Shown in pieces: positions 43,641 to 52,004 of a stretch of DNA of 64,000 nucleotides; position 1 is the stretch's first letter; each line of letters opens with the position of its first letter. The stretch is from DATEGZ01 sp035279905. GTDB lineage: Bacteria > Acidobacteriota > Vicinamibacteria > Vicinamibacterales > SCN-69-37. The stretch covers positions 1 to 64,000 of the forward strand of contig DATEGZ010000315.1 in NCBI GenBank assembly GCA_035279905.1. Direction: 5' to 3'. The notes beneath the pieces were generated by a model. The model was not told the DNA's origin. It saw only the letters and a list, made by a program, of their open reading frames with translations, and made no database searches. The position numbers and the translations under genes were made by a program.

Positions 43641-46067
43641 TTATCGACGCACGCCATCCGACAAAGTTCCGAGCAGCATTGCGTCGACGGCCACACTCGA
43701 GACACGCGTGCGGCTGGCGAGATGAATCTGCTCCGGCTTGCCGTCGAGGACCATCAGCACCGGGTCGCGCCCGGCGAGCACGCCCGGCCCGGCCTGACTG
43801 CCGCTCAGCGCCGAGAAGATGTCGAGCGCGCCCTTCGTGTTCAGCCACACGAACGCGGACGGATGGAGGCCGGCAGACGCGGGCAGTTGGGCCTGGAACG
43901 CTGATGACCAAATCAGCGCGGAGCCCGCCGTCTTGGTCGCAATCGCCCGCTCGCCGGTTCCGCGATCGGAGGCCACGATCACGTAGCCGCCGTAGTAGGT
44001 CCAGTTCACCGCGATCGGCAAGCTGCCGGACTTGAGCGTGTTCCAGACGAGTCCGCCTGCGGTCTCGTGCTCGACCGTGCAGCCCTTGCCCGGGTCGCCA
44101 GGCGCCACGTCCGCGTTGCACGCGTCCACCAGCTTCCCGATCGAGCTGTCGACGACTGTCGGGTCGTTCACGAGAGCAGCGAGGACCCACGTCGGGCCCG
44201 ACACGGTGACCCCCTGCACGGCGAAGGCGGCTTCGGTTCCCATGGCCGCCGACAGATTCGCCGCGAACCCCGCGCCGAGCTTCTCCTCGAGCCTGCTCAG
44301 CTCACTCTGGAACGACGCCTGCTGTCTGGACATCAGCTCCGTGAATTCCTGGAACAGCTGCGCCGGCTGCCGCATCGATACGTACCCTGCGGCAAGAGCG
44401 TCGGCTGGAAGAAACTCTGCGGCCCCGCCCGAACCGGCATCCGCCAACCACGAGGCGATGCCGCTTCGCGTACCCTGGAACATCGCGGTGACCTCGTTCT
44501 CCTCCGCGCCATTCGGGGCGCGCTGTTCGAAGAAGAGGTACCTGAGGCCGGTCAGCCGCGCGAGGTCGACAGGAGGCGCACTGCCTCCCGACGCCATCGC
44601 GAGCACCGGAACGGCGTCCACACCCACGAGCCAACCGGCGCCACGGACGTAGCGATCGCCGATCGCTGCTGCGAACGGAGAGCCCGCATCCTGGCCAAGG
44701 TGGCTGACCGCCCACGCCAGGTGCGAGGACGAGTCCGAGATCACGATCAGCTCGTCGGACACCGAGTAGTTTGGCGACGATTCGTGCGCCTCCGCGAAGA
44801 GGCTGGCGAGGCCGTCTGTCAGAGCCGATCGCTGGCCTGGCTGGATGCGCGCGATGACCATCGGAACTTCGTCATCAGGCGACGCGGCCGCGACGGAGAA
44901 CACGACTTCCTCGCCGAGCATCGAGCTCACCGATTGGATGCGATCGACGATCCGTCGCAGCTGCAGTGCCGTATCGGAGGTCCACCAGGCACGAAATGCC
45001 GCGTTCTCGAAGGCCTGCTGCTCTGCCGCAAGCACGCCTTCGTTGAAGTTGCCGCCCGGATTGGGAACCGCGCCGTAGACGAATGCTCCGGCCGGAAGGT
45101 AGGACAGCAGCGCGGAGCTCGTGCGCAGCGGGCTCAACACCCGCGTCATCCGGTCCCCGACCTTGGCGAACGAGGCGAGGAGCTCCAGGTACTCGGATGC
45201 GTCCGGGCTCCAGGAGACCGCCGCGGCCACCGACGTCGTCAGCGCAGGATTTGACGCGGCCTGCTGGCCAGGGCTGAGCAGCAGGTCGTGGCCGGGCTGA
45301 TTCACCTGCACCGAGCCCTCGACCACCGAGACCACCGAGCCTCCGATGCCGGCTGATACGGCGAAGACCGTGCCTTTCACCGAGGCGATCGAATCACGCG
45401 TCAGCACGCGCAGATGGCCACGGCGCTGCTTCGCTGCCTTCACGATCACGTCACCGCGCTCGAGGTGGATCGTCTGGCCACTCCACGCAGCGGTCACGAA
45501 CATCTCCGTGCGCTCGTTGACATCCACAGTCGATCCGTCAGTGAGGCGCAGCACGGCGTGAGCGCCCGGGCTCGTGCGCACGAGCTGGCTGTCGCCGATG
45601 GCGGCGCCTGCCTGCAGTGCTCCGCCGGGCAGGCTGTACACGCCGCCGTTGATGGATGCGACCGTGGCGCGCGGACCGCCGGGAGCCATCCAGTCGTCGA
45701 TGGCGTCACGTCCGAGATACAGGCCCGACACAACGAGCGCGGCAGCCGCCGCGAGCGGCGCCCATCGGCGCCAACGAGCGGACGATCGCTGCGGCATCGC
45801 CACCACGCGCCGTTCGCCCTTCATTTCAGCGATGGAGACGCGGCACGCGGCGCAGCGGCTGATGTGATCTTCGAGCAGCAGGCGGCGTCCGCCGGTCAAC
45901 GTTCCACTCACGTACGACGCCAGGTCGGAGCGGAATTCCGCACAGCCGGCCGCGTCAGCGCGCGTCAACTTCTCCCACACACGCGCGCGCGCGGCGTCGA
46001 GTGTGCCGGCATCGACGCTCTCCCGTGTCATTTCCTGCAGCGCTTCGCCGAGTCGATCTTCGGACAT
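43641..46067 (-). CDS. large anti-sigma-like protein: zinc-finger, membrane helix, FecR domain, long exported domain
   Basis: The 808-residue protein starts with an anti-sigma zinc finger (LEDHISRCAACR, His-x3-Cys-x2-Cys), a basic stretch and one membrane helix (about 102-120). A FecR domain follows (about 150-280: LRLTDGSTVDVNERTEMFVT; SVKGTVFAVSAG; LLLSPGQQAAS). The remaining 520 residues are an external alpha/beta part not recognised (LLSYLPAGAFVYGAVPNPGG; LSRLEEKLGAGFAANLSAAM). The gene lies 10 bases behind an ECF sigma gene; its ribosome site TAGGAG includes that stop codon. It most likely holds that sigma factor inactive until an external signal arrives. Confidence 0.85.
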   Translation of the reverse strand: MSEDRLGEALQEMTRESVDAGTLDAARARVWEKLTRADAAGCAEFRSDLASYVSGTLTGGRRLLLEDHISRCAACRVSIAEMKGERRVVAMPQRSSARWRRWAPLAAAAALVVSGLYLGRDAIDDWMAPGGPRATVASINGGVYSLPGGALQAGAAIGDSQLVRTSPGAHAVLRLTDGSTVDVNERTEMFVTAAWSGQTIHLERGDVIVKAAKQRRGHLRVLTRDSIASVKGTVFAVSAGIGGSVVSVVEGSVQVNQPGHDLLLSPGQQAASNPALTTSVAAAVSWSPDASEYLELLASFAKVGDRMTRVLSPLRTSSALLSYLPAGAFVYGAVPNPGGNFNEGVLAAEQQAFENAAFRAWWTSDTALQLRRIVDRIQSVSSMLGEEVVFSVAAASPDDEVPMVIARIQPGQRSALTDGLASLFAEAHESSPNYSVSDELIVISDSSSHLAWAVSHLGQDAGSPFAAAIGDRYVRGAGWLVGVDAVPVLAMASGGSAPPVDLARLTGLRYLFFEQRAPNGAEENEVTAMFQGTRSGIASWLADAGSGGAAEFLPADALAAGYVSMRQPAQLFQEFTELMSRQQASFQSELSRLEEKLGAGFAANLSAAMGTEAAFAVQGVTVSGPTWVLAALVNDPTVVDSSIGKLVDACNADVAPGDPGKGCTVEHETAGGLVWNTLKSGSLPIAVNWTYYGGYVIVASDRGTGERAIATKTAGSALIWSSAFQAQLPASAGLHPSAFVWLNTKGALDIFSALSGSQAGPGVLAGRDPVLMVLDGKPEQIHLASRTRVSSVAVDAMLLGTLSDGVRR

Positions 46068-46077
46068 TGGGGATCTC

Positions 46078-46563
46078 CTAGCGGTTCATTTCTTCTTGCA
46101 GGCGCAGCCGGATCCTGTGGAGTCGGACGGCGACGTTGTTTTTCTCGAGCTGGAACATGTCGGCCAGCTCCTGATTCGAGAGTCCTTCCACGAAACGCAG
46201 CAGGAACAGACTGGCGTCGTCGGGGTCGAGGTTCGCGATGGCACGCCGGAGCCGCTGCTTCAGCAACAGCGTCGGCTCGACGGCGGCATGCGCGGCCTGG
46301 TCGTCGTAGGTCGTCGCGGCGTGGACCGCCCGACGACGCAGAAGGTCTACGGCTGCGTTGACTGCCGCACGCCGGAAGTACGCAGCCGGCCGGCCTGCTG
46401 CCCCCTCGGGCTCCGCTCCGGACAGCACCCGCAGGAAGACCGTTTGCAGGACGTCCTCGGCGTCTGCCGGATTCCCGGTGACGCGGAGGGCCGTGCGAAA
46501 TACCGTCTCGTAGTGACGGTCGTACAGCTCGGCAAATCCCGATGGCCGCGGAGTGGAAGTCAT
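46078..46563 (-). CDS. ECF RNA polymerase sigma factor
   Basis: The 161-residue sigma factor has region 2 (FAELYDRHYETVFRTALRVT; DAEDVLQTVFLRVL) and region 4 (LDPDDASLFLLRFVEGLSNQ; ELADMFQLEKNNVAVRLHRI), without extra domains. It directs RNA polymerase to stress or envelope genes; its targets are not visible here. Start at 46563 fits the family length; the frame is open to a GTG at 46611. The anti-sigma gene follows by 10 bases. It is divergent from the SGNH hydrolase gene, which could be a target. Confidence 0.88.
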   Translation of the reverse strand: MTSTPRPSGFAELYDRHYETVFRTALRVTGNPADAEDVLQTVFLRVLSGAEPEGAAGRPAAYFRRAAVNAAVDLLRRRAVHAATTYDDQAAHAAVEPTLLLKQRLRRAIANLDPDDASLFLLRFVEGLSNQELADMFQLEKNNVAVRLHRIRLRLQEEMNR

Positions 46564-46725
46564 CTCGATGAGCTCGTCCACTTGCGGGCTGATGGCAATC
46601 ACATGCCCCACACCCGCATAGACGCACCAGCAGGGCGACTATTACATGACCCCCTGAAAAACCCGCGATCCACCCTCCAGCGTGAGCTTTCAGCGGATAA
46701 TCTGCGTCATCCTGGAGGATCCGTC

Positions 46726-47691
46726 ATGACGCGCCTGCTGTCGTCCATCGCCGCCGCCGCAATCGTCGTCTCGTCGGTCGCCCTGCTCACCGGCCAGACA
46801 CCGGCCGTCCAGCAGCCCGCGCAACCCGGCGCCGGACGCGGGCCCGCCCTCCCACCCGTCGTCATCGGGCCCCCGGCGCCGGTGCCGCCGGAGGTCGCCA
46901 TTCCGCGACCCAGCGCGGCGGAGATCACGGACGTCAACGCGGCGGTCAAGAAGCTCGTCGACGCGGACAAGTCCTCCAGCAAGGCGCTGCTCAAGAAGTA
47001 CGAATCGCTGCTCATGCTGCAGCCGCCTCGCCTGAACGTTGCCGCGACCTACACGCAGACGACCCAGCGCATGGGACCACGGCACGAGGGCTTCGTCGAG
47101 ACCGCCAGGCAAGGCAACATCGACCTGCTGCTGCACGGCGATTCGATCACCGACTGGTGGGTGCAGGGCGACGCGAACAAGGCGATGTTCGAGAAGTACT
47201 TCAGCGGCTACCGGACGGCGAACTTCGCCATCTCCGGCGACACCACGCAAGGCGTGCTGTGGGGCCTCAAGAACGGCGAAGGGCAAGGCTTCCACCCGAA
47301 GGCCGTGATGGTGATGATCGGCACCAACAACACCGGCGCGACGAACAACGCCGGCACGCTCACCGCGGCCGAGATTGCCGAGGGCGTCGGCGCCGTGGTC
47401 CTCGAGATGCGGAAGAATTTTCCTGACGCGAAGATCCTGCTGCTCGCCATCTTTCCGCGCGGCGTGCCGGGCGACTCCGTGCGCGACAAGATCGCGGACG
47501 TCAATCGGATCATCTCCCGGCTCGACGACCGGAAGCACGTCTTCTACCTGGACATCGGCGCGAAGTTCCTGGACGAGCGGGGATACTTCCTGCCCGACGC
47601 GTTCCGCCCCGACAACCTGCACCCGCTGGCCAAGGGCTACGACATCTGGGGCGCGGCCGTGAAGGACACGCTGGCCGAACTGATGAAGTAG
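46726..47691 (+). CDS. secreted SGNH/GDSL-type hydrolase
   Basis: The 321-residue enzyme has a signal peptide (LLSSIAAAAIVVSSVALLTG), a Pro-rich linker (residues 25-60), and the SGNH blocks: LLLHGDSITDWW (catalytic Ser), ISGDTTQGVLWGL, VMMIGTNNTG (Asn of block III) and DNLHPLAKGYDIW (Asp and His). It resembles platelet-activating-factor acetylhydrolase-like esterases and carbohydrate deacetylases; the substrate is unknown. GGAGG lies eight bases before the ATG. The frame is open upstream but without a matching start. Confidence 0.9.
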   Translation: MTRLLSSIAAAAIVVSSVALLTGQTPAVQQPAQPGAGRGPALPPVVIGPPAPVPPEVAIPRPSAAEITDVNAAVKKLVDADKSSSKALLKKYESLLMLQPPRLNVAATYTQTTQRMGPRHEGFVETARQGNIDLLLHGDSITDWWVQGDANKAMFEKYFSGYRTANFAISGDTTQGVLWGLKNGEGQGFHPKAVMVMIGTNNTGATNNAGTLTAAEIAEGVGAVVLEMRKNFPDAKILLLAIFPRGVPGDSVRDKIADVNRIISRLDDRKHVFYLDIGAKFLDERGYFLPDAFRPDNLHPLAKGYDIWGAAVKDTLAELMK

Positions 47692-47729
47692 GCCGGCGTC
47701 TGCGGGTTTGGCCGCCGTTCTGCGCATAC

Positions 47730-47754
47730 AGGACCGAACACTTACCCCGGTCCT
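47730..47754. promoter_or_regulatory. inverted repeat abutting a ribosome binding site
   Basis: AGGACCG, eleven bases, CGGTCCT (47730-47754), followed at once by GGAGG (47755-47759) and the ATG at 47766. In the mRNA the hairpin would end right before the Shine-Dalgarno and could influence translation. Confidence 0.4.
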
Positions 47755-47765
47755 GGAGGTTCCTC

Positions 47766-48497
47766 ATGCGCACGCACTACCTCGCCAGCCGCTTCGCCGT
47801 CGGGCTCATCGCCGCGTTCGGGATGTTCGGTGTGATGGTCTACGCTTTCGGGGACGAGGAGACGCTGGCGGGTCCCCCGATCGGCTTTCTGGAAGACCCG
47901 GACGGCGCCGCAGTCGTGGGCACGTGCCCGCCGACGTTCCCGATCGAAGTGGTCGTCAAGGACGACCCGGCCGACAGCAACGGCGATCACACCGTCTGCA
48001 CCGATGAAAAGGGCCGGCGTTTCGTCGACAACGACTTCCTCGGCGACGCGGACGATCCGGCGCAGGTCAACGGCCACGGCAATTTCTTCGACGCCGGAAA
48101 GAAGATCCAGCAGGACATCTCGTTCTCCTTCCACGGCATGAACACCGGCCACGGATCGAAGGGCTTCTCTGAGGCTGCGAAAGGCGAATTCGAGTACCAC
48201 GACCAGACCGGCCAGGGTCCGACGCTCGCGGTGCACGGCGACGTCGTGTGCCTGTCGGTCAGCGGCAACACGGCCCTGCTCGTCGGCAAGATCACGGACA
48301 GCAACGACATCGCGCTTCCGGTCGACACTGTGGTGGCGTGGCTTGCGCAGGACAATGGCGAGGGGATCAACGAGCCTGTCGATCTCGTCTCACGTCCGTC
48401 GCCGATCGGGTCGAAGCTGCCGAAAGAGTCGTGCGCGTTCAAGTTGCCGGCGCTCAAGCTCAACCTAATCGTCAGCGGCAACATCCAGGTGCAGTGA
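47766..48497 (+). CDS. secreted protein of unknown function
   Basis: The 243-residue protein has a signal segment (RFAVGLIAAFGMFGVMVYAF), followed by a Gly/Asp-rich region with two Cys (VVGTCPPTFPIEVVVKDDPA; DHTVCTDEKGRR) and a beta-rich half (DISFSFHGMNTGHGSKGFSE; GDVVCLSVSGNTALLVGKIT). Four Cys in the mature part suggest disulfides. No family recognised. A strong GGAGG is close to the start, next to an inverted repeat. It converges with the kinase gene, with a bidirectional hairpin between. Confidence 0.72.
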   Translation: MRTHYLASRFAVGLIAAFGMFGVMVYAFGDEETLAGPPIGFLEDPDGAAVVGTCPPTFPIEVVVKDDPADSNGDHTVCTDEKGRRFVDNDFLGDADDPAQVNGHGNFFDAGKKIQQDISFSFHGMNTGHGSKGFSEAAKGEFEYHDQTGQGPTLAVHGDVVCLSVSGNTALLVGKITDSNDIALPVDTVVAWLAQDNGEGINEPVDLVSRPSPIGSKLPKESCAFKLPALKLNLIVSGNIQVQ

Positions 48498-48512
48498 CGA
48501 GATCGCGGTCTT

Positions 48513-48547
48513 CGCCGGTCCGGTGAGGGCGCCTCACCGGGCCGGCG
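48513..48547. terminator. bidirectional hairpin between convergent genes
   Basis: A 16-base stem (48513-48528 with 48532-48547, one G-U pair) and a 3-base loop, between the secreted-protein stop (48497) and the kinase stop (48549). No long T-run follows, but the position between convergent stops fits termination in both directions. Confidence 0.8.
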
Positions 48548-48548
48548 T

Positions 48549-51413
48549 TCAGTCGCGGCCTCGATATTTCGCCGCTTCGTCAGGCCTGCCGGTCTGCTCG
48601 TACACCTTCACCAGTAGATCCATCGCGCGCTTGCGCATCCCGGTCGCCGGCCCTGGTGCGTCCGGCAAGGCCTTCAGGGCCGACAGCAACGACGGCTCCG
48701 CTTCAGCCCACCTCGATTGCTGGGCCAGACACTCGCCGAGATCGATTTCATCGTGGGTGATGGTCTTGTGCCCGGCCGGCAGACTCTTTCGACGGAATTC
48801 GAGCGCTTCGCGAATGAGCGGCTCACCGATGGCCGCCTGCTGCTGGCGCACCTTCAGATACCCGAGTGACTCGAGCACGTCAGCCGTGCTCGGACTGCCC
48901 GACGGCGACGCCGCGCGTTGAATGCCCAGCGCGGTGTTGTATTGCTGCTCGGCGTCAGCGAAACGTCCACGCGCTTCGAACACGCGGCCAAGTTGCATGA
49001 TCGTCTCGCCGGTCTGCCGGTGTGCCTGCTGTCCCAGCTGGTTGCGGACGTCGATGGCCCGCCGGAACCAGCGTTCGGCGTCGTCCCACCTGCCTTGCAG
49101 GCTGCTGACATGCCCGAGGTTGTGCAACATCACCGCGACCAGCGGATGGACCTCCCCGACCAGGGCGACGCGAATGGCCAGCGACTCTCGATAGAGCTTC
49201 GCCGTCTCCGAGTACTCCCCGCGATCCTGAAGAATCGACGCGAGGTAGTTGAGATCGACCGCGACGCTCATGTGCTGGTTCCCGAAGTGCCGGCGGTCGG
49301 CCGCGAGCGCCTCGCGCATGATCGGCTCCGACTCATCGAGGCGGCCCTCGTTGCGGAGCGTACGCGACAGATTGACCTTCGTCGCCGTCACCTCCGGGTG
49401 ATCCGGATCGAGCGCCTTCTGGCGGATGGCGAGCGCCTCGCGGAACATTGCTTCCGCGTCGGAGTACCGCCCCTCGCGGCTCGTGACGCCCGCCAGGTCG
49501 TCGATGCTGCTCGCGACCAGTGGATGGTCGGGCGGCAACACTCGCCGGCGCGTGGCGAGCACTTCGCCGTACAGCTGTTCAGCCTCCGTGAACTTGCCGC
49601 TGCTGTCACGAATGTCGCCGAGCACCTTCACGCTGGTGAGCGTGTCCGAGTGCTCCGGTCCCAGTCGCTCGCGCCGGATGGCAATCGCTTCCTGCACGAG
49701 CGGCACGGCCTCGTCGTACTTGCCGAGCTCGCGGAGATCCTGGCCGAGGCTCGTCAGGCTTTCCGCAACGGCGGGATCCCCACCCGCGAGCAGAGCGCGT
49801 CGGATCGCCAGCGAGTCCCGATGGAATCCCGCCGCCCGATCGTACTGAGTGCGATCGCGCGCGATCTCGCCGAGATGTTCCAGGCTCTGCGCGACGTCGA
49901 GGCCCTCGGACCCGAGGCGCCGGCGGATGGTCAGGGCGTCGGTGGCGATCTTCTCCGACTCATCGGTCATGCCGAGTCCGCGGTAGACCACCCCGATGGC
50001 GTCCATGAGCGTGGCGCGCACCGCGTCCTGCGACGCCAGCTCGGTCGCGAGGCGCGCCGCGCCGCGATCGAGCAGCTCGCGTGCGGTGATCGCGGCACCG
50101 CGTGTGTTGGCGGGATCGCTTCCGCGAAACAGGTCCGTCAGAAAGCTCGCGACGGCAGACGCCTTCTCGGCCTCGGCCCGAGCGCGCGCCGCTTCGCTCA
50201 CCGCGCGCGCTTCGGAGGCCAGCGCGCGATTGCGCTGGGCGATGATGCCGGCCGCGCCCGACATGACCAGCAGCAGGACCAGCGCCGCGGTCGTCAGGCC
50301 GCCGGCATGGCGCCGGGCGAACCGCACCGCGCGATACCGCCACGTCTGCGTCCGCGCGCGCACCGGCCGGTGCTCGAGCACCCGCCGGACGTCGTCGGCC
50401 AGCTGCTCCACCGACGAATAGCGATCGTCGGGCACTCGCTCCATCGCCATCCGCGCGACCGCGTCGATGTCGCCGAAGCCCGACGCCGGCGGCGATGTCC
50501 GCAGCGCGCGTTCGAGGTCGATCGGCGTCCGCGTCGAGAGATCGTACGGCCGCCGGCCGGTGACCAGCTCGTACAACATGACGCCGAGCGCGTAGATGTC
50601 GGTGCGGGTGTCCACGCCGGCCTCGATGAGGCCGGCCTGCTCCGGGCTCATGTACTCCGGCGTGCCGAGCGCCTGGCCGGCCATCGTGCGCAAGATTGGC
50701 CGCGTCTCGTGCTCGCCAATCGCTTTCGCGATGCCGAAATCGATGATCTTCGGCACGAGCTCCGTGCCCGACTTCGTCAGCAGCACGTTCGACGGTTTCA
50801 GATCGCGGTGGATGATGCCGCGCTGATGCGCGTGCTGGACGGCCTCGCAGATCTGCAGGAACAACTTCAGCCGTACGGCGAGCGGCGGTTTTTCTCGGGC
50901 GCAGTACTCGGTGACCGGTTCCCCGCGCACCAGCTCCATCACGAAGTACGGCCGGCCGTCCTCTCCGGCGCCGGCCTCCAGCGCTTGCGCGATGTAGGGA
51001 TGATTCATCAACGCGAGCAGCTGCCGCTCCGACTCGAACCGGCTGAGCACGCGCGCCGTGTCCATGCCGAGCGGCACGAGCTTCAACGCCACGTCCCGGC
51101 GAATCGGCGTCGTTTGCTCCGCGTGGTAGACCACGCCCATGCCGCCCTCACCCAGAACGCCCACGAGACGGAACGGCCCGACGTGCCGGCCGAGCGGTGC
51201 GCGATCGTCGGCAAGGATCGACCCGAGACGATCCGCGAGCCCCCCGGTGTGCATGATCGCCGGCTCCTCGTCGCGCATCAGCGACTCGACCTCCGCGCGG
51301 AGCGCCTCGTCTCCGGCACACGCCCGCTCGAGATAAGCGTGCCGTGCCGCCTCCGGCAGATCCTCGAGCGTCACCAGGATTCGCTTGACGACTGCGAAAC
51401 GTTCAGCGTCCAT
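48549..51413 (-). CDS. Ser/Thr protein kinase with TPR repeats
   Basis: The 954-residue kinase opens with a helical segment typical of this subfamily (RILVTLEDLPEAARHAYLER). The kinase domain has Gly loop GEGGMGVVYHAE (88-99), Lys111 in VALK, Asp204 in IHRDLKPSN, Asp225 in IIDFGIAK, and GTPEYMSPEQAG. A membrane helix lies near 375-395 (GLTTAALVLLLVMSGAAGII). The C-terminal 500 residues are about ten TPR units (AEQLYGEVLATRRRVLPPDH; AEAMFREALAIRQKALDPDH; ETAKLYRESLAIRVALVGEV), of the kinesin-light-chain type. This kinase plus an adjacent ECF sigma factor is a recurring pair in Acidobacteriota and Planctomycetota. It overlaps the sigma gene by 11 bases. Confidence 0.94.
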   Translation of the reverse strand: MDAERFAVVKRILVTLEDLPEAARHAYLERACAGDEALRAEVESLMRDEEPAIMHTGGLADRLGSILADDRAPLGRHVGPFRLVGVLGEGGMGVVYHAEQTTPIRRDVALKLVPLGMDTARVLSRFESERQLLALMNHPYIAQALEAGAGEDGRPYFVMELVRGEPVTEYCAREKPPLAVRLKLFLQICEAVQHAHQRGIIHRDLKPSNVLLTKSGTELVPKIIDFGIAKAIGEHETRPILRTMAGQALGTPEYMSPEQAGLIEAGVDTRTDIYALGVMLYELVTGRRPYDLSTRTPIDLERALRTSPPASGFGDIDAVARMAMERVPDDRYSSVEQLADDVRRVLEHRPVRARTQTWRYRAVRFARRHAGGLTTAALVLLLVMSGAAGIIAQRNRALASEARAVSEAARARAEAEKASAVASFLTDLFRGSDPANTRGAAITARELLDRGAARLATELASQDAVRATLMDAIGVVYRGLGMTDESEKIATDALTIRRRLGSEGLDVAQSLEHLGEIARDRTQYDRAAGFHRDSLAIRRALLAGGDPAVAESLTSLGQDLRELGKYDEAVPLVQEAIAIRRERLGPEHSDTLTSVKVLGDIRDSSGKFTEAEQLYGEVLATRRRVLPPDHPLVASSIDDLAGVTSREGRYSDAEAMFREALAIRQKALDPDHPEVTATKVNLSRTLRNEGRLDESEPIMREALAADRRHFGNQHMSVAVDLNYLASILQDRGEYSETAKLYRESLAIRVALVGEVHPLVAVMLHNLGHVSSLQGRWDDAERWFRRAIDVRNQLGQQAHRQTGETIMQLGRVFEARGRFADAEQQYNTALGIQRAASPSGSPSTADVLESLGYLKVRQQQAAIGEPLIREALEFRRKSLPAGHKTITHDEIDLGECLAQQSRWAEAEPSLLSALKALPDAPGPATGMRKRAMDLLVKVYEQTGRPDEAAKYRGRD

Positions 51414-51951
51414 CTGCGCCTTCCCTCAGTTCGCGGGCGAGCCAGCGCCGGGCGATCGTCCAATCCTGTTCGACGGTGCGCGTCGACACGTCGAGCACGT
51501 GGGCGACTTCCTGGACGGTCATCCCGCCAAACACGCGGCCTTCGACGACCTTCGCCGCGCGGGCGTCGAGTGCGGCAAAGCGCTCCAGCGCGTCATGGAG
51601 CGCGAGCACTTCGAACGACGCCGCCGCGCCGTGCCCGGCGGCTTCATCGAACGTGACGCGCTGGATGCCGTCGAGTCGCTTGTGGGCGCCGCGGCGGCGC
51701 GCGTGGTCGACAAGGACCTGGCGCATGGCGCGGCCGGCGATGTTGAGGAAGTGCGCGCGGTCCGCCCAGTCGACGCGCGACTGGTCGACCATCTTCAGCC
51801 AGGCATCATGGACGAGCTCGGTGGGCTGCAGCGTATGGCCGGGCCGCTCGCGGCGCATCAGTCCGCCGGCGATTCGCCGCAGTTGACCGTACGTCGCCTC
51901 GAAGACCGCCTCGAGAGCCGCAGGTGTGCCGCGCCGCGCTTCCGCGAGCAA
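51403..51951 (-). CDS. ECF-like sigma factor next to kinase; start codon uncertain
   Basis: The protein matches the kinase-associated ECF-like sigma group (Sig-70_X6 type): AALEAVFEATYGQLRRIAGG, HTLQPTELVHDAWLKMVDQ (region 2), and LDARAAKVVEGRVFGGMTVQ with LDVSTRTVEQDWTIARRWL (region 4). From the TTG at 51951 it has 182 residues, but family members usually begin a few residues earlier, in ITSDLPGLL. In that stretch there is no ATG, GTG or TTG, only an ATC at 51966-51964 just inside a palindrome. The first gene downstream is the kinase. A role in kinase-linked transcription control is inferred from family context. Confidence 0.85.
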   Translation of the reverse strand: MLAEARRGTPAALEAVFEATYGQLRRIAGGLMRRERPGHTLQPTELVHDAWLKMVDQSRVDWADRAHFLNIAGRAMRQVLVDHARRRGAHKRLDGIQRVTFDEAAGHGAAASFEVLALHDALERFAALDARAAKVVEGRVFGGMTVQEVAHVLDVSTRTVEQDWTIARRWLARELREGADGR

Positions 51952-51967
51952 GCCGGGGAGATCGGAT

Positions 51968-51992
51968 GTGATAGCAGGCGCTACGCTATCAC
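51968..51992. promoter_or_regulatory. GTGATAGC-N9-GCTATCAC inverted repeat
   Basis: Perfect 8-base arms with a 9-base spacer in the 53-base gap between the subtilisin stop (52005) and the sigma factor. It could be an operator, or an mRNA hairpin controlling the sigma gene's unusual start. Confidence 0.6.
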
Positions 51993-52004
51993 CGCTGGGG
52001 CGCT

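Noticed and set aside
46612..46725. GATAAT at 46696 as promoter of the SGNH hydrolase
   Set aside because: A -10-like box alone without a -35 partner; could equally be chance.
48918..51656. A 912-codon plus-strand open frame opposite the TPR kinase
   Set aside because: Arg/Leu/His-rich shadow with no domain; the minus strand encodes a complete kinase with intact motifs.
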